64,000 nt of DNA, taken from positions 60,085 through 124,084 of the forward strand of contig DAIDKE010000004.1 of NCBI GenBank assembly GCA_027450165.1, given 5' to 3'. Below the pieces are notes generated by a model. The model was not told where the DNA came from and made no database searches. It saw only the letters and a list, made by a program, of their open reading frames with translations. Both the position numbers and the translations under genes were made by a program. Positions within the stretch are counted from its first letter, which is position 1; the number at the start of each line of letters is the position of its first letter. The DNA comes from Candidatus Saccharimonadota bacterium. Its GTDB lineage: Bacteria > Patescibacteriota > Saccharimonadia > Saccharimonadales > Saccharimonadaceae. Below are positions 17,867 through 26,302 of the stretch, piece by piece.

Positions 17867-18550
17867 TCACTTCCCGAAGTGCTGACGGACGAACCGGTAG
17901 AGCGGCCAGCCACCGAGTACGATAGCTGCCAGCTGCGCCGAAGATCGTCGTGTCTGTCCGGTCTGCTTGACCAGGCGACGAGCCCGAAGCCCATCACGTA
18001 GCCGGTCACCGAACGGCTCGACGCACATCAGCCACACGAGGTTGTTGAGCTGGTAGGTCCGGTTGAGCGCACTGCGGGAACGAAGACCCTCGTCGGCTCT
18101 CATCATGGCTTGGCGGGCCTCAGCCCGGTCGCCGTAAAGCAGGTGGGCGCGGCCGATGAAGCCAACAGTCGCCCAGTAGTCGCTGCTGGACTCGGCGAAG
18201 GTGCTCTTGGCCTTCTCGAGCATCACGATGATGTCGAAGAAGAACTTGAACCCACTCAGCGGAGTCAAACGCTCCATCAGGGTCATGGCCAGATCGCGCT
18301 GAACTCGCGCGCTCAGCAGTTCGTTGCCCCGGGCCAGCTGGAGCGCTTGGCCCAGCTCGTGCAGCGATCCGGTGAGGTCACGCATCTTGCGCTTCGTGAT
18401 GCCCAGCCACTGGAAGGCCTGGGCGCGCTCGTCGACGGAAGCGGCGAGGTCACAAGCAATATCAAACTCGCGAATCGCGGCGCGGTAGTCGCCCTTGTTG
18501 AGGGCCACTTCGCCTAGGCGCAAGCAGGCGGGGTAGCTGTGGTCGTCCAT
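17867..18550 (-). CDS. Cassette A: TPR-repeat protein, GC-rich codon usage
   Basis: A 227-residue helical protein. Tetratricopeptide-like units are visible in the first two thirds: CLRLGEVALNKGDYRAAIREF, AFQWLGITKRKMRDLTGSL, GFIGRAHLLYGDRAEARQAM. The C terminus is basic with a short hydrophobic stretch (LAAIVLGGWPLYRF). Codons end mostly in G or C, unlike recO and glyS beside it. It has its own promoter (18604-18632), a leader of about 45 bases and a GGAG ribosome site, and ends in a hairpin. The role is unknown; TPR proteins usually mediate protein contacts. Confidence 0.8.
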   Translation of the reverse strand: MDDHSYPACLRLGEVALNKGDYRAAIREFDIACDLAASVDERAQAFQWLGITKRKMRDLTGSLHELGQALQLARGNELLSARVQRDLAMTLMERLTPLSGFKFFFDIIVMLEKAKSTFAESSSDYWATVGFIGRAHLLYGDRAEARQAMMRADEGLRSRSALNRTYQLNNLVWLMCVEPFGDRLRDGLRARRLVKQTGQTRRSSAQLAAIVLGGWPLYRFVRQHFGK

Positions 18551-18603
18551 GTTAGACTCCGGTTGGTTGGTCGGACTTGCAGATGGTAAGGAACTGGTTT
18601 TGT

Positions 18604-18632
18604 ATTATCACAGAAAAAATTTAAAAAGTCAA
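18604..18632 (-). promoter_or_regulatory. Cassette A promoter
   Basis: On the minus strand, TTGACT (18632-18627), a 17-base AT-rich spacer, then GATAAT (18609-18604). Confidence 0.65.
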
Positions 18633-18638
18633 ATATGC

Positions 18639-18644
18639 TATAAT
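18639..18644 (+). promoter_or_regulatory. -10 element of glyS
   Basis: Extended -10 TATGC-TATAAT with 11 bases to the glyS ATG. It lies back to back with the cassette A promoter. Confidence 0.55.
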
Positions 18645-18655
18645 GTTCGACAGTT

Positions 18656-19999
18656 ATGAATGACCAACAAAAAATGGAGAATATTGTTAGTTTAGCCAAG
18701 CGTCGCGGCTTTATTTACCCTGGTAGCGATGTTTATGGCGGTTTGAGCGGTACCTGGGACTTTGGTCCGCTGGGCGTGACTTTGAAGCGCAACATTATGC
18801 AGTTATGGTGGAAAATGTTTGTTGAAGAGCGCGACGACATGTACGGCGTTGACGCCGCGATCTTGATGAATCAAAAAGTCTGGCAGGCGAGCGGCCACGT
18901 GGCGACGTTTACGGACCCGCTGGTTGAAGATGAAGTAACGCATTTGCGTTATCGCGCCGACCATTTGTTAAAAGACGCCGGTTATTCGGTCGATGGTTTA
19001 AGTTTGGCCGATATGACCAAACTAATTCGCGACAACAACGTTAAAAGTCCGGCCGGTAACGATCTGTCAGACGTTCGAACATTTAACATGATGTTTAAGA
19101 CGACGGTTGGTCCGGTTGAAGACGAATCAAGCGTTAGTTACTTACGTCCAGAAACCGCCCAGGGTATTTTCACCAACTACAAAAACGTGCTCGACAGTTT
19201 TTACCCAGATTTGCCGTTTGGTTTGGCGCAGCAGGGTAAGGCTTTTCGTAACGAAATCAGCCCGCGTGACTTTATTTTCCGCTCGCGTGAATTTGAACAA
19301 ATGGAGATTGAATACTTTGTTGATCCAACCAAGTGGGAAGAGTCGTTTGAGCATTGGCGCAAGCAGGTTTGGGCCTGGACGACTGCGCTTGGTTTGCCGA
19401 CCGAGAGCGTCCATGAGCTAGAGGTTCCAGAGAACGACCGCGCTCACTATTCGAAGCGGACGATCGACTTTGAATTCGATTTTCCAATTGGCCGCGAAGA
19501 ACTTCTAGGCCTGGCTTATCGAACTGATTTTGACCTGGGCAATATTCAGCGCGAAAGCGGCAAGAACATGGAGTACACCATCAAGGGAACGAACAATAAA
19601 TTTGTTCCGCATGTCATTGAACCAAGCTTTGGCGTGGAGCGTGCTGTCATGGCCGTGCTGTCTAGTGCCTACACCGAAGACGAAGTTAACGGCGAAAAAC
19701 GTATCTTTTTGAAGCTGCCAGAGCACCTGGCGCCAGTTAAACTTGCTGTTTCGCCGCTACTCAAGAACAAACCGGAGTTGGTCGAAAAGGCACGTGCGAT
19801 TTATGCAGACCTTAAGAAAAAATACGGTGCCGTGATGTGGGACGACAACGGCAACATTGGTAAGCGCTATCGCCGCCAAGATGAAATCGGCACGCCGAAA
19901 TGTATAGTTGTTGACTTTACAACACTAGAAGATGGTACAGTAACCGTTCGCGATCGCGATACAACCGAGCAGAAACGCGTCCAACCAAGTGAATTATGA
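18656..19999 (+). CDS. glyS: Glycyl-tRNA synthetase (homodimeric type)
   Basis: A 447-residue class II synthetase of the eukaryote/Gram-positive alpha2 type. N-terminal SLAKRRGFIYPGSDVYGGLSGTWDFGPLG, motif 2 FRNEISPRDFIFRSREFEQMEIEYF, motif 3 PHVIEPSFGVERAVMAV, and a C-terminal anticodon-binding domain. It charges tRNA-Gly. The gene overlaps the following membrane-protein gene by 4 bases. Confidence 0.95.
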   Translation: MNDQQKMENIVSLAKRRGFIYPGSDVYGGLSGTWDFGPLGVTLKRNIMQLWWKMFVEERDDMYGVDAAILMNQKVWQASGHVATFTDPLVEDEVTHLRYRADHLLKDAGYSVDGLSLADMTKLIRDNNVKSPAGNDLSDVRTFNMMFKTTVGPVEDESSVSYLRPETAQGIFTNYKNVLDSFYPDLPFGLAQQGKAFRNEISPRDFIFRSREFEQMEIEYFVDPTKWEESFEHWRKQVWAWTTALGLPTESVHELEVPENDRAHYSKRTIDFEFDFPIGREELLGLAYRTDFDLGNIQRESGKNMEYTIKGTNNKFVPHVIEPSFGVERAVMAVLSSAYTEDEVNGEKRIFLKLPEHLAPVKLAVSPLLKNKPELVEKARAIYADLKKKYGAVMWDDNGNIGKRYRRQDEIGTPKCIVVDFTTLEDGTVTVRDRDTTEQKRVQPSEL

Positions 20000-20538
20000 G
20001 AGACCTAGGCTTAGCTGCGATTATAATTACCAGTCTTTTTGGACTGATTGCCCTACGAGTAGGTAAGCCAGATAAAAAACATTCATTTAGTTGGCATATT
20101 GCACATAATAGGCGGTTGAGGTGGTCGTTTGGTGTAGTTTTTACTGTAGTGACGGTTATTTATTACGCCTTCCTTGGTTTTTATTTAGGACCTGCGCTGG
20201 GTGTACCCGCAGTCTATTATTGGTTGTTGGTAGTTGGATTCATAGCTCAAATTGCCGTTGCCTGGATACCCGACAAAGATCAGACTCGTTCTATTCATCA
20301 CGGCGTGAGTTATATTGATGCGGCACTGATGCCAATAGTATTAGGTATTTTATATTTTTCTATAAACAACCCCTCACTTATTTTGACGGTATTGGTATTC
20401 GGGTATTTTATAGCTCTTCTGGTTTTCGGTGGTCTATTATTACTACTTAAAAAGATGCGCAGCCAAGCCATCTATATCGAACTGGGTTATTTTGTCTGGT
20501 GGTGGATTGCCGCTATTGTCATGACATATTGGCGTTAA
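19996..20538 (+). CDS. Polytopic membrane protein of unknown function
   Basis: A 180-residue protein with about six hydrophobic segments and short polar loops; RSIHHGVSYIDA is the only distinctive polar stretch. Translationally coupled to glyS (ATGA). It uses AT-richer codons than its neighbours. No family recognised. A KwaA-like role was considered because a DUF4868-like gene lies nearby, but rnhA separates them. Confidence 0.7.
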   Translation: MRDLGLAAIIITSLFGLIALRVGKPDKKHSFSWHIAHNRRLRWSFGVVFTVVTVIYYAFLGFYLGPALGVPAVYYWLLVVGFIAQIAVAWIPDKDQTRSIHHGVSYIDAALMPIVLGILYFSINNPSLILTVLVFGYFIALLVFGGLLLLLKKMRSQAIYIELGYFVWWWIAAIVMTYWR

Positions 20539-20592
20539 AATGTGGTACAATAAACCTAGGTAGTGATACTGCCTCACACAATGCAAACGACC

Positions 20593-20614
20593 GGGCTCAA
20601 TGGCTCGGTTTTTG
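20593..20614 (+). terminator. Terminator or attenuator upstream of rnhA
   Basis: Stem CCGGGC/GCTCGG (one G-T pair) followed by TTTTT. A smaller hairpin GGTAGT/ACTGCC and a candidate -10 TACAAT lie just upstream (about 20545-20575), so a very short transcript of about 60 bases could be made here. Confidence 0.6.
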
Positions 20615-20617
20615 TAG

Positions 20618-20623
20618 TAAAAT
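20618..20623 (+). promoter_or_regulatory. -10 element of rnhA, leaderless spacing
   Basis: TAAAAT immediately after the terminator, exactly 6 bases before the ATG at 20630. Confidence 0.5.
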
Positions 20624-20629
20624 AGGGCA

Positions 20630-21061
20630 ATGGACATTTATTATACCGATGGCAGTTGCAGTCCGAACCCTGGTCCCGGCGGCTTCGCGGTCATTAAAAA
20701 TATGCAGCCTTTTACGGTTGGTCACGACTTAAATTCAACCAACATTCGCATGGAGGGCTCGGCGCTGATTGCGGCACTTAAAGACGCCGATGGCCGGGCG
20801 TGTCAGATTTATACCGATAGCGAGTTTTGGCTGAATGTCATTACTAAATGGGCGCCGGTTTGGCAGGCTAAGGGCTGGGTCAAAAAAGGCGGCGAAATCA
20901 AAAATCTGGACCTGGTGAAGGAAGTTTACGAACTTTATCGCCACTCACAGGCGCGAGTCACCTGGGTACGCGGTCATGAGGGTGATGAGGGCAACGAGCT
21001 GGCCGATACTTGGGCAAATAATGCCCGTGAAAAACGCCTAACCGGCCTGGTAAAATTGTAG
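20630..21061 (+). CDS. Ribonuclease H-like protein
   Basis: A 143-residue RNase HI-fold protein. First catalytic Asp in IYYTDGSCSPNPGPGGFAV, Glu in MEGSALIAAL (position of the E in the DEDD set), Asp in QIYTDSEFWLN and a final Asp in GDEGNELADTWAN following WVRGHEG. All four carboxylates are present, so it should cleave RNA in RNA-DNA hybrids. Compared with E. coli RNase HI it is slightly short and lacks a clear basic protrusion. Confidence 0.88.
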   Translation: MDIYYTDGSCSPNPGPGGFAVIKNMQPFTVGHDLNSTNIRMEGSALIAALKDADGRACQIYTDSEFWLNVITKWAPVWQAKGWVKKGGEIKNLDLVKEVYELYRHSQARVTWVRGHEGDEGNELADTWANNAREKRLTGLVKL

Positions 21062-21078
21062 TTAAAGAAAGTTAGAAT

Positions 21079-22062
21079 ATGGAAAACGAAACACCAGAAA
21101 CAACCGATATTTTTTTGTGGGCCAATACAACTGACGCTATTAAAAATGAGCTCGACGTTGAATTCTTTTTGTTTAATAAAAACTACACGCCGTACCTTGT
21201 GAATGTTGGCAATGATTTAACGGCGCAAATTCGGCCGCTATTTTTGTACGACCTAATTAACTTTGTAAATTTGGGCGCCGGCACTGGGCTAAGCGTGCGT
21301 GACTATGAGCTGAGTGAAAAAGAAGAAAATGTACTGCTCAGGACCGATCTGGCCAAGGTTGGCCGAGCGGAAACTTTGATTCATTTGATTGAACACGAAC
21401 GCAGCGATATCGTGACTTTTTCAGAGCAGGAACATGAATTCAAGCGAATTAAGGGAATCGTGGCGCGCTTTACCTACCATAACGACAAGACAAAAACTTT
21501 TTACGTCATTAAGCAGGTGAGTGTTGGCCAGACGGTCAGTGGCGCGACGGCTTGGGAGTTCCGTGATGGTTCTTTTGATTCGTTTAAGGCTGATTTTAGC
21601 TGGAAAGTGCCGACCGATAACGAAGTGATGATCATTGGTCAGGATATTTTTATTTTCAACCAAGGCAAATTTGAGCGTTTATTTAACTACGAATACAAGA
21701 AACAGCTGCTGGCTGATCAAAAAGTCGCCGAGATCGAAAAACAATATCGACTGAGCTTTCCAGATGGTTTGGATCTGCAAACCTTGGTGCGCGACCGCAA
21801 AAAAATCGTCACCAAGTTGCAAAAACTAGAAGTCGGTGCCATCTCGCAGGAACAGGCGGTTGATTATGCCGACACCATGCAGCTGGAACTAATGACCGAC
21901 GACAACGGCGCGATTATCATCATGGACGGCAACGACCTGGATATGTTTGTTAATTTGATTAACGAGGACTACATTACCAGCGAAATTACCGGCAAACGCT
22001 ACGAGATTAAGAGCAAGAAATTGCTCGACGAGCCAGATGGTGAACCGCCACGCGGGATTTAG
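21079..22062 (+). CDS. DUF4868 (KwaB)-like protein
   Basis: A 327-residue soluble protein with alpha/beta character. The C-terminal stretch LINEDYITSEITGKRYEIKSKK resembles the end of DUF4868 proteins, the family of KwaB in the Kiwa anti-phage system, and the central FYVIKQVSVG and IFIFNQGKFERLFNY stretches fit as well. This is recognition from memory of the family pattern. No KwaA gene is directly adjacent; the nearest membrane protein gene is at 19996, on the other side of rnhA. AAAGAAAG upstream is a weak ribosome site. Confidence 0.5.
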   Translation: MENETPETTDIFLWANTTDAIKNELDVEFFLFNKNYTPYLVNVGNDLTAQIRPLFLYDLINFVNLGAGTGLSVRDYELSEKEENVLLRTDLAKVGRAETLIHLIEHERSDIVTFSEQEHEFKRIKGIVARFTYHNDKTKTFYVIKQVSVGQTVSGATAWEFRDGSFDSFKADFSWKVPTDNEVMIIGQDIFIFNQGKFERLFNYEYKKQLLADQKVAEIEKQYRLSFPDGLDLQTLVRDRKKIVTKLQKLEVGAISQEQAVDYADTMQLELMTDDNGAIIIMDGNDLDMFVNLINEDYITSEITGKRYEIKSKKLLDEPDGEPPRGI

Positions 22063-22105
22063 ATTGCATCTCATAGCGGTTTGATTTTATCCGTCAATCA
22101 AGCTT

Positions 22106-22115
22106 ATGCTATACT
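22106..22115 (+). promoter_or_regulatory. Extended -10 of pilin gene
   Basis: TATGC-TATACT preceded by TCAATCAAGCT, nearly identical to the spacer of the 6470 promoter (AATCAAGCTTATGC is shared). Confidence 0.55.
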
Positions 22116-22151
22116 GGTAGCATAGTAATAACCACAGGGGGATTAAGATAA

Positions 22152-23207
22152 GTGGATATACGGCCGCATCGCTTAAGGTTAGGGTCTGGCTTTACGCTAG
22201 TCGAGCTTCTGATTGTTATTGTCGTGATTGCCATTTTGGCTGCCATTACAATTGTTGCGTATAATGGTGTTTCGGCCAATGCCCATGTCGCTTCACTTAA
22301 ATCAGATCTCAGCCAGTCAGCTAACAAACTTAGCGCCTACCGTGTTGATAACGCAATTTGGCCAACATCGACCGACGTTGCGGGTCTGCAGTCCAGCCCT
22401 GGTAACAGCTTCACATACTCAGTTAACGGTAATACTTATTGCTTATCCGATACCGATGGCACTAGGGTCTACTACATAACTAATGACAACAACGTGCCAA
22501 GTGCCGGTGGCTGTCCAATTACAGACGGTTCCTTGATACAGATGGTCACTAGCGCTAATTGTCCAGCCAGCCGTGTCCGTGCTGTCGATGCTCGCGATAA
22601 CAACACTTATTGGGTGCAGAAACTTGCTGACGGCAAGTGCTGGATGTTAACAAACCTCGCCTACGTTGGCAATGGAACTAACACTTACGGTGATGCCAAA
22701 ACTATCGCTAATGGTGGGTCGTTAGCTTACAGCTATAGTGCAGCCTACTACTATTTGACACCCGGAGCCAATCCAACTACTGAGCCAACCCCACCATCTA
22801 CATCTACTAATGGTAGCGGTCAATATGGGTACCTATACAATTGGTGTGCTGCAAATGGCGCACAAACCGGGAATTCCGCATGTAATGGCTCAAGCACGAC
22901 TCCAGTAGATACTACTAAATCTATATGTCCGGCGGGTTGGCGGTTACCGACCTCTAGTGAACTAACGGCGCTTAATACATCCGTAGGTTATGCGGGGCTG
23001 TTGTCAACTTGGCTTGGCCAGTATAGCGGCTACTGGGAAACCACGTTCACTAATCAAGGCGGATGGGGCTACTATTGGTCGTCTACACTATCCGGGGCCG
23101 GTAATGCTGTTACGCTATACTTTGCTCCAGGGGGCGCCAGTAACGATTATGTGGGTATAGTTCATCCTAACTACGACGGATTCTCTGTTCGTTGTGTCGC
23201 TAACTAA
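22152..23207 (+). CDS. Type IV pilin-like protein with FISUMP domain
   Basis: A 351-residue protein starting at GTG 22152 with GGGGG upstream. The prepilin peptidase site and helix are clear: SGFTLVELLIVIVVIAILAAI, with Phe at +1 and Glu at +5. A short pilin head (to about residue 120) is followed by a domain with CWMLTNLAYVGN, LYNWCAANG, ICPAGWRLPTSSELTALN and YDGFSVRCVAN, the Fibrobacter succinogenes major paralogous (FISUMP) pattern, with several cysteines. It would be exposed at a pilus tip or cell surface and may mediate contact with a host or substrate (inference). Monocistronic. Confidence 0.88.
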   Translation: MDIRPHRLRLGSGFTLVELLIVIVVIAILAAITIVAYNGVSANAHVASLKSDLSQSANKLSAYRVDNAIWPTSTDVAGLQSSPGNSFTYSVNGNTYCLSDTDGTRVYYITNDNNVPSAGGCPITDGSLIQMVTSANCPASRVRAVDARDNNTYWVQKLADGKCWMLTNLAYVGNGTNTYGDAKTIANGGSLAYSYSAAYYYLTPGANPTTEPTPPSTSTNGSGQYGYLYNWCAANGAQTGNSACNGSSTTPVDTTKSICPAGWRLPTSSELTALNTSVGYAGLLSTWLGQYSGYWETTFTNQGGWGYYWSSTLSGAGNAVTLYFAPGGASNDYVGIVHPNYDGFSVRCVAN

Positions 23208-23263
23208 TAATTTCTGTATTTATCATTGAACGTTGGTTGTTAAATGCCGTCTATCTTTTTGTG

Positions 23264-23269
23264 TATAAT
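23264..23269 (+). promoter_or_regulatory. -10 element of Pif1-like helicase gene
   Basis: TGTG-TATAAT followed by 8 bases and the ATG at 23278. Confidence 0.5.
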
Positions 23270-23277
23270 AGATTAAG

Positions 23278-24804
23278 ATGAATCAGGGGTTAGCACTAGA
23301 GATTATGCTCTCGGGCGAGAGTGTGCTTTTGACCGGGCCGGCGGGGGCGGGCAAGACTTTTGTTTTGAACCAGTTTATCAAGCTTGCGAAACGCGACGGC
23401 AAGCACGTTTCGGTGACGGCGACGACAGGGCTGGCGGCCACACACCTGGGCGGTACGACGATTCACGCCTGGTCGGGGATTGGCGTTCTAGACAGCTTAC
23501 CGCCTGGCTTCAAGGACCATTTGAGCAAGGGTCGGGTTGAAATTATTGAAAAGACCGACGTGCTGATTATTGATGAGATCAGTATGCTGCATGACTACCG
23601 ACTGGACATGGTTGATCAGGTTTGCCGGATTGTGCGCAAAAAACCAGATGTTCCTTTTGGTGGGATTCAGGTGATTATGAGTGGCGACTTTTTCCAACTG
23701 CCGCCGGTTAATCGCGGCGAAGCTAGGGCTGGCAGCTTTGTGGTTAATAGTCAGGTTTGGCAGGAACTCGATCCGGTTATTTGCTACCTTGAAGAACAGC
23801 ATCGCCAAGATGACGAAACGCTGCTTGGTATTTTGAACGCCCTGCGGGGCGGCGAACTGCGGCGCCATCACGCCGAACAGCTGTTGGAGCGAGTGGGGGT
23901 GGCTCCAGAGGACCCAGAAGAACCATTAACCGAGCTGCACACCGTCAATATTGATGTTGATAGCCTGAATGAACGCCGACTAGAGGCGTTGGACGGCGAT
24001 GAGGTTTCTTACGAGCAATCAACCACCGGCAGTGAAAATTATGTTGAAAATTTGCAGCGATCAGTTTTGGCACCGCCAATTTTGCGTTTGAAGCAAGGCG
24101 CTTTAGTGATGGCTGTCAAAAACAGCACCGACCGCAAGTACGCCAACGGCAGCCTGGGTGTGGTGATAGGCTTTGAACCGGCGACTGATTATCCGATTGT
24201 TGAGTTTACTGGCGGACGAGTTGTTAGTATGTTGCCGGACACCTGGGAACTACGCGATGGTGACAAAAAACGGGCTTCGATTACCCAAATTCCGCTGCGT
24301 CTAGCGTGGGCGATCACTGTTCACAAGAGTCAGGGAATGACGCTGGATGCAGCCCGGATTGACTTACGTAAAGCGTTTGTAGAAGGTATGGGTTACGTCG
24401 CTTTAAGCCGAGTAAAAAATTTGCGCAATTTGTACTTGACCGGCATTAACCAGATGGCGCTTCGTGTTAGTGAAGAGGCTTCGCTGATTGACGAGGGCCT
24501 GCGTTCGAAAGCGGCGGCTGACCAAAAACGGTTTGCCCACCTTGAGGCGCGAGCAGCCGAACGCAAAGATGAGCTGCCGGTAAAATCGTCAAAGGGCGGT
24601 TCAAGCTGGAAAGACAAAATCGCAAAGATGCGCGAAACGTATCCCAACGCCTACAAACCATGGGAAGTTGCCCAAGATAATGAACTGATGCAAGAATTTC
24701 AGAATGGCAAAACGATTAAACAATTAAGTAAACAACTCGGTCGTCACGAGGGCTCGATCAAGATGCGCCTGCAGAAACTGTTTGGCGAGGACATTGTACA
24801 ATAG
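23278..24804 (+). CDS. Pif1/RecD-type DNA helicase
   Basis: A 508-residue SF1B helicase. Walker A is LTGPAGAGKTFVLNQF, motif Ia is TATTGLAATHLGGTTIHAW, Walker B is VLIIDEISMLHDYRLDMVD, motif III is IMSGDFFQLPPV, and motifs V/VI are AITVHKSQGMTLDAARIDL and GYVALSRVKNL. The last 60 residues carry a helix-turn-helix-like segment (KTIKQLSKQLGRHEGSIKMRL) seen in related CPR and Gram-positive Pif1 proteins. It probably acts in replication restart or G-quadruplex/R-loop resolution. Confidence 0.9.
   Translation: MNQGLALEIMLSGESVLLTGPAGAGKTFVLNQFIKLAKRDGKHVSVTATTGLAATHLGGTTIHAWSGIGVLDSLPPGFKDHLSKGRVEIIEKTDVLIIDEISMLHDYRLDMVDQVCRIVRKKPDVPFGGIQVIMSGDFFQLPPVNRGEARAGSFVVNSQVWQELDPVICYLEEQHRQDDETLLGILNALRGGELRRHHAEQLLERVGVAPEDPEEPLTELHTVNIDVDSLNERRLEALDGDEVSYEQSTTGSENYVENLQRSVLAPPILRLKQGALVMAVKNSTDRKYANGSLGVVIGFEPATDYPIVEFTGGRVVSMLPDTWELRDGDKKRASITQIPLRLAWAITVHKSQGMTLDAARIDLRKAFVEGMGYVALSRVKNLRNLYLTGINQMALRVSEEASLIDEGLRSKAAADQKRFAHLEARAAERKDELPVKSSKGGSSWKDKIAKMRETYPNAYKPWEVAQDNELMQEFQNGKTIKQLSKQLGRHEGSIKMRLQKLFGEDIVQ
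24797..24802 (+). promoter_or_regulatory. -10 element of glycosidase gene, leaderless spacing
   Basis: TACAAT lies within the last codons of the helicase gene, exactly 6 bases before the ATG at 24809. Confidence 0.5.
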
Positions 24805-24808
24805 ATAT

Positions 24809-26053
24809 ATGACTTTGTTTCCGAAAGATTTTTTGTGGGGTGCCACGACCTCGGCGCATCAGGTTGAGGGCGGCAACCACAACCAGTGGACGGTTTGGGA
24901 GCTCGAGAATGCCAAGACACGCGCCGTTCAGGCTGAGTATCATTTGCATGATTATGTTAGCTGGGACTGGATTAAAAAATCGGCCATCGAGCCGTCCAAT
25001 TACGTTTCAGATTTGTTGGGTGACCACTACCGTCGCTATAAAGAAGATTTCAAGCTGCTGACGACGTTGAATATGAACGCTTATCGATTCAGTATTGAGT
25101 GGTCACGGGTTGAGCCGAAAGAGGGTGCCTGGAGCACAGAGGCGATGCGGCACTACAAGGAATATCTACAGGAGCTGGAGCGCCTGGGTATTGAACCAGT
25201 GGTGACGCTATTTCACTTTAGTTTGCCAGTTTGGTTTGCTGAAAAAGGCGGCTTCGCCAAACGCGGTAATATCAAATATTTTGTTCGCTTTGCCGAAAAA
25301 ATTGCTCAAGAACTGGGCGAGCACTTTCGCTATGTGATAACGATCAACGAGCCGGAAATCTACATTAGCGAAAGTTATCGCCACCAAAACTGGCCGCCGA
25401 ATATTTCGAGTCGCAGGCAGGCTTGGCATGTGCTAAATAATTTGGCGTTGGCCCACAAACGGGTGAGTAAGGTATTGCATGCACATTCGGAGCGTTTTAA
25501 GTTGTCTATCGCCAAGAATTCGCAGTTTATTTACCCTGGTGATAATGCGCTTTTAAGTCGCTATAGCGCGGCCTGGATGCAGTATTGGCAAGATGACCGA
25601 GTGATCCGAAAGTTTATTCGTCACTGTGATTTTTTAGGTGTAAATTACTATTTTTCGAACCGCGTTTATGGGTATCGGGTGCACAATCCAAACCAGGATT
25701 TGAGTGATTTGAACTGGGACATGCATCCGGCAGACATCCAATTTGTTCTGGAGCGCTTAGCTCGCAAATATCACAAGCCGATTTTAATCACCGAGAATGG
25801 TTTAGCCGATGCCAAAGATGCGCATCGTGAGTGGTGGATTAAAGAAACGTTGTCTGCGCTACAACAAGCCATGAAGCATGAAGTTGAGCTAATCGGTTAT
25901 CTGCACTGGAGCTTACTCGATAATTTTGAGTGGGCCGAAGGTCGCTGGCCGCGCTTTGGCCTGGCGGCGGTTGACTATGTAACGGGTAAACGTATTTTGC
26001 GGCCAAGTGCGCTAAAATTAGGGCGAGCAATTAAAAAACTACGAGGACTTTAG
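24809..26053 (+). CDS. Glycoside hydrolase family 1 (beta-glucosidase-like)
   Basis: Start at ATG 24809 (MTLFPKDFLWG) is the conserved family start; 414 residues. Acid/base Glu in ITINEPEIY and nucleophile Glu in ILITENGLAD; substrate-binding QVEGG, HFSLPVWF and LLDNFEWAEG are present. The protein lacks a signal peptide, so it would hydrolyse imported beta-glycosides in the cytoplasm. The family normally has about 440-470 residues, so this copy is compact. It is one of very few sugar-degrading genes in the window. Confidence 0.92.
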   Translation: MTLFPKDFLWGATTSAHQVEGGNHNQWTVWELENAKTRAVQAEYHLHDYVSWDWIKKSAIEPSNYVSDLLGDHYRRYKEDFKLLTTLNMNAYRFSIEWSRVEPKEGAWSTEAMRHYKEYLQELERLGIEPVVTLFHFSLPVWFAEKGGFAKRGNIKYFVRFAEKIAQELGEHFRYVITINEPEIYISESYRHQNWPPNISSRRQAWHVLNNLALAHKRVSKVLHAHSERFKLSIAKNSQFIYPGDNALLSRYSAAWMQYWQDDRVIRKFIRHCDFLGVNYYFSNRVYGYRVHNPNQDLSDLNWDMHPADIQFVLERLARKYHKPILITENGLADAKDAHREWWIKETLSALQQAMKHEVELIGYLHWSLLDNFEWAEGRWPRFGLAAVDYVTGKRILRPSALKLGRAIKKLRGL

Positions 26054-26086
26054 CGGCCATAGCGAAAAATACGACAACTTAATAAT

Positions 26087-26116
26087 AGGCGCCAAGTTTG
26101 GCGCCTCTGTTTTTGC
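26087..26116 (+). terminator. Rho-independent terminator after glycosidase
   Basis: Stem GGCGCC, loop AAGTTT, GGCGCC, then TCTGTTTTT. Confidence 0.88.
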
Positions 26117-26122
26117 TTGTGG

Positions 26123-26144
26123 TTATTCACAGTTCTGTGGATAA
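26123..26144. promoter_or_regulatory. Two inverted DnaA boxes upstream of mraZ
   Basis: TTATTCACA (26123-26131, one mismatch to TTATCCACA) and TGTGGATAA (26136-26144, the exact reverse complement of the consensus box), separated by 4 bases. A candidate -10 TATATA follows at about 26157. Confidence 0.6.
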
Positions 26145-26186
26145 ATGACAATAGCATATATAACAATTGTCAAAATTGGGGGTTGT

Positions 26187-26234
26187 AGTGGGTAATAGTG
26201 GGTAGTATAGTGACAGGTAGTGGAAGTAAGTGGC
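26187..26234 (+). promoter_or_regulatory. MraZ operator: five AGTG repeats at helical spacing
   Basis: AGTGGG/AGTGAC/AGTGGA/AGTGGC units start at 26187, 26197, 26209, 26219 and 26229, that is 10, 12, 10 and 10 bases apart. MraZ is known to bind direct TGGGN-type repeats at this spacing upstream of its own gene, so this is the expected autoregulatory site of the dcw operon, with more repeats than the usual three or four. Confidence 0.8.
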
Positions 26235-26302
26235 GACCACTAAGACAAACACATAACCACCACATTAAAAATATTTTACTTAACGGGAGACCTCAGTAGG
26301 CA

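Noticed and set aside
19996..20538. KwaA gene of a Kiwa system
   Set aside because: Translationally coupled to glyS and separated from the DUF4868-like gene by rnhA and a terminator; the sequence has no feature that I can tie to KwaA.
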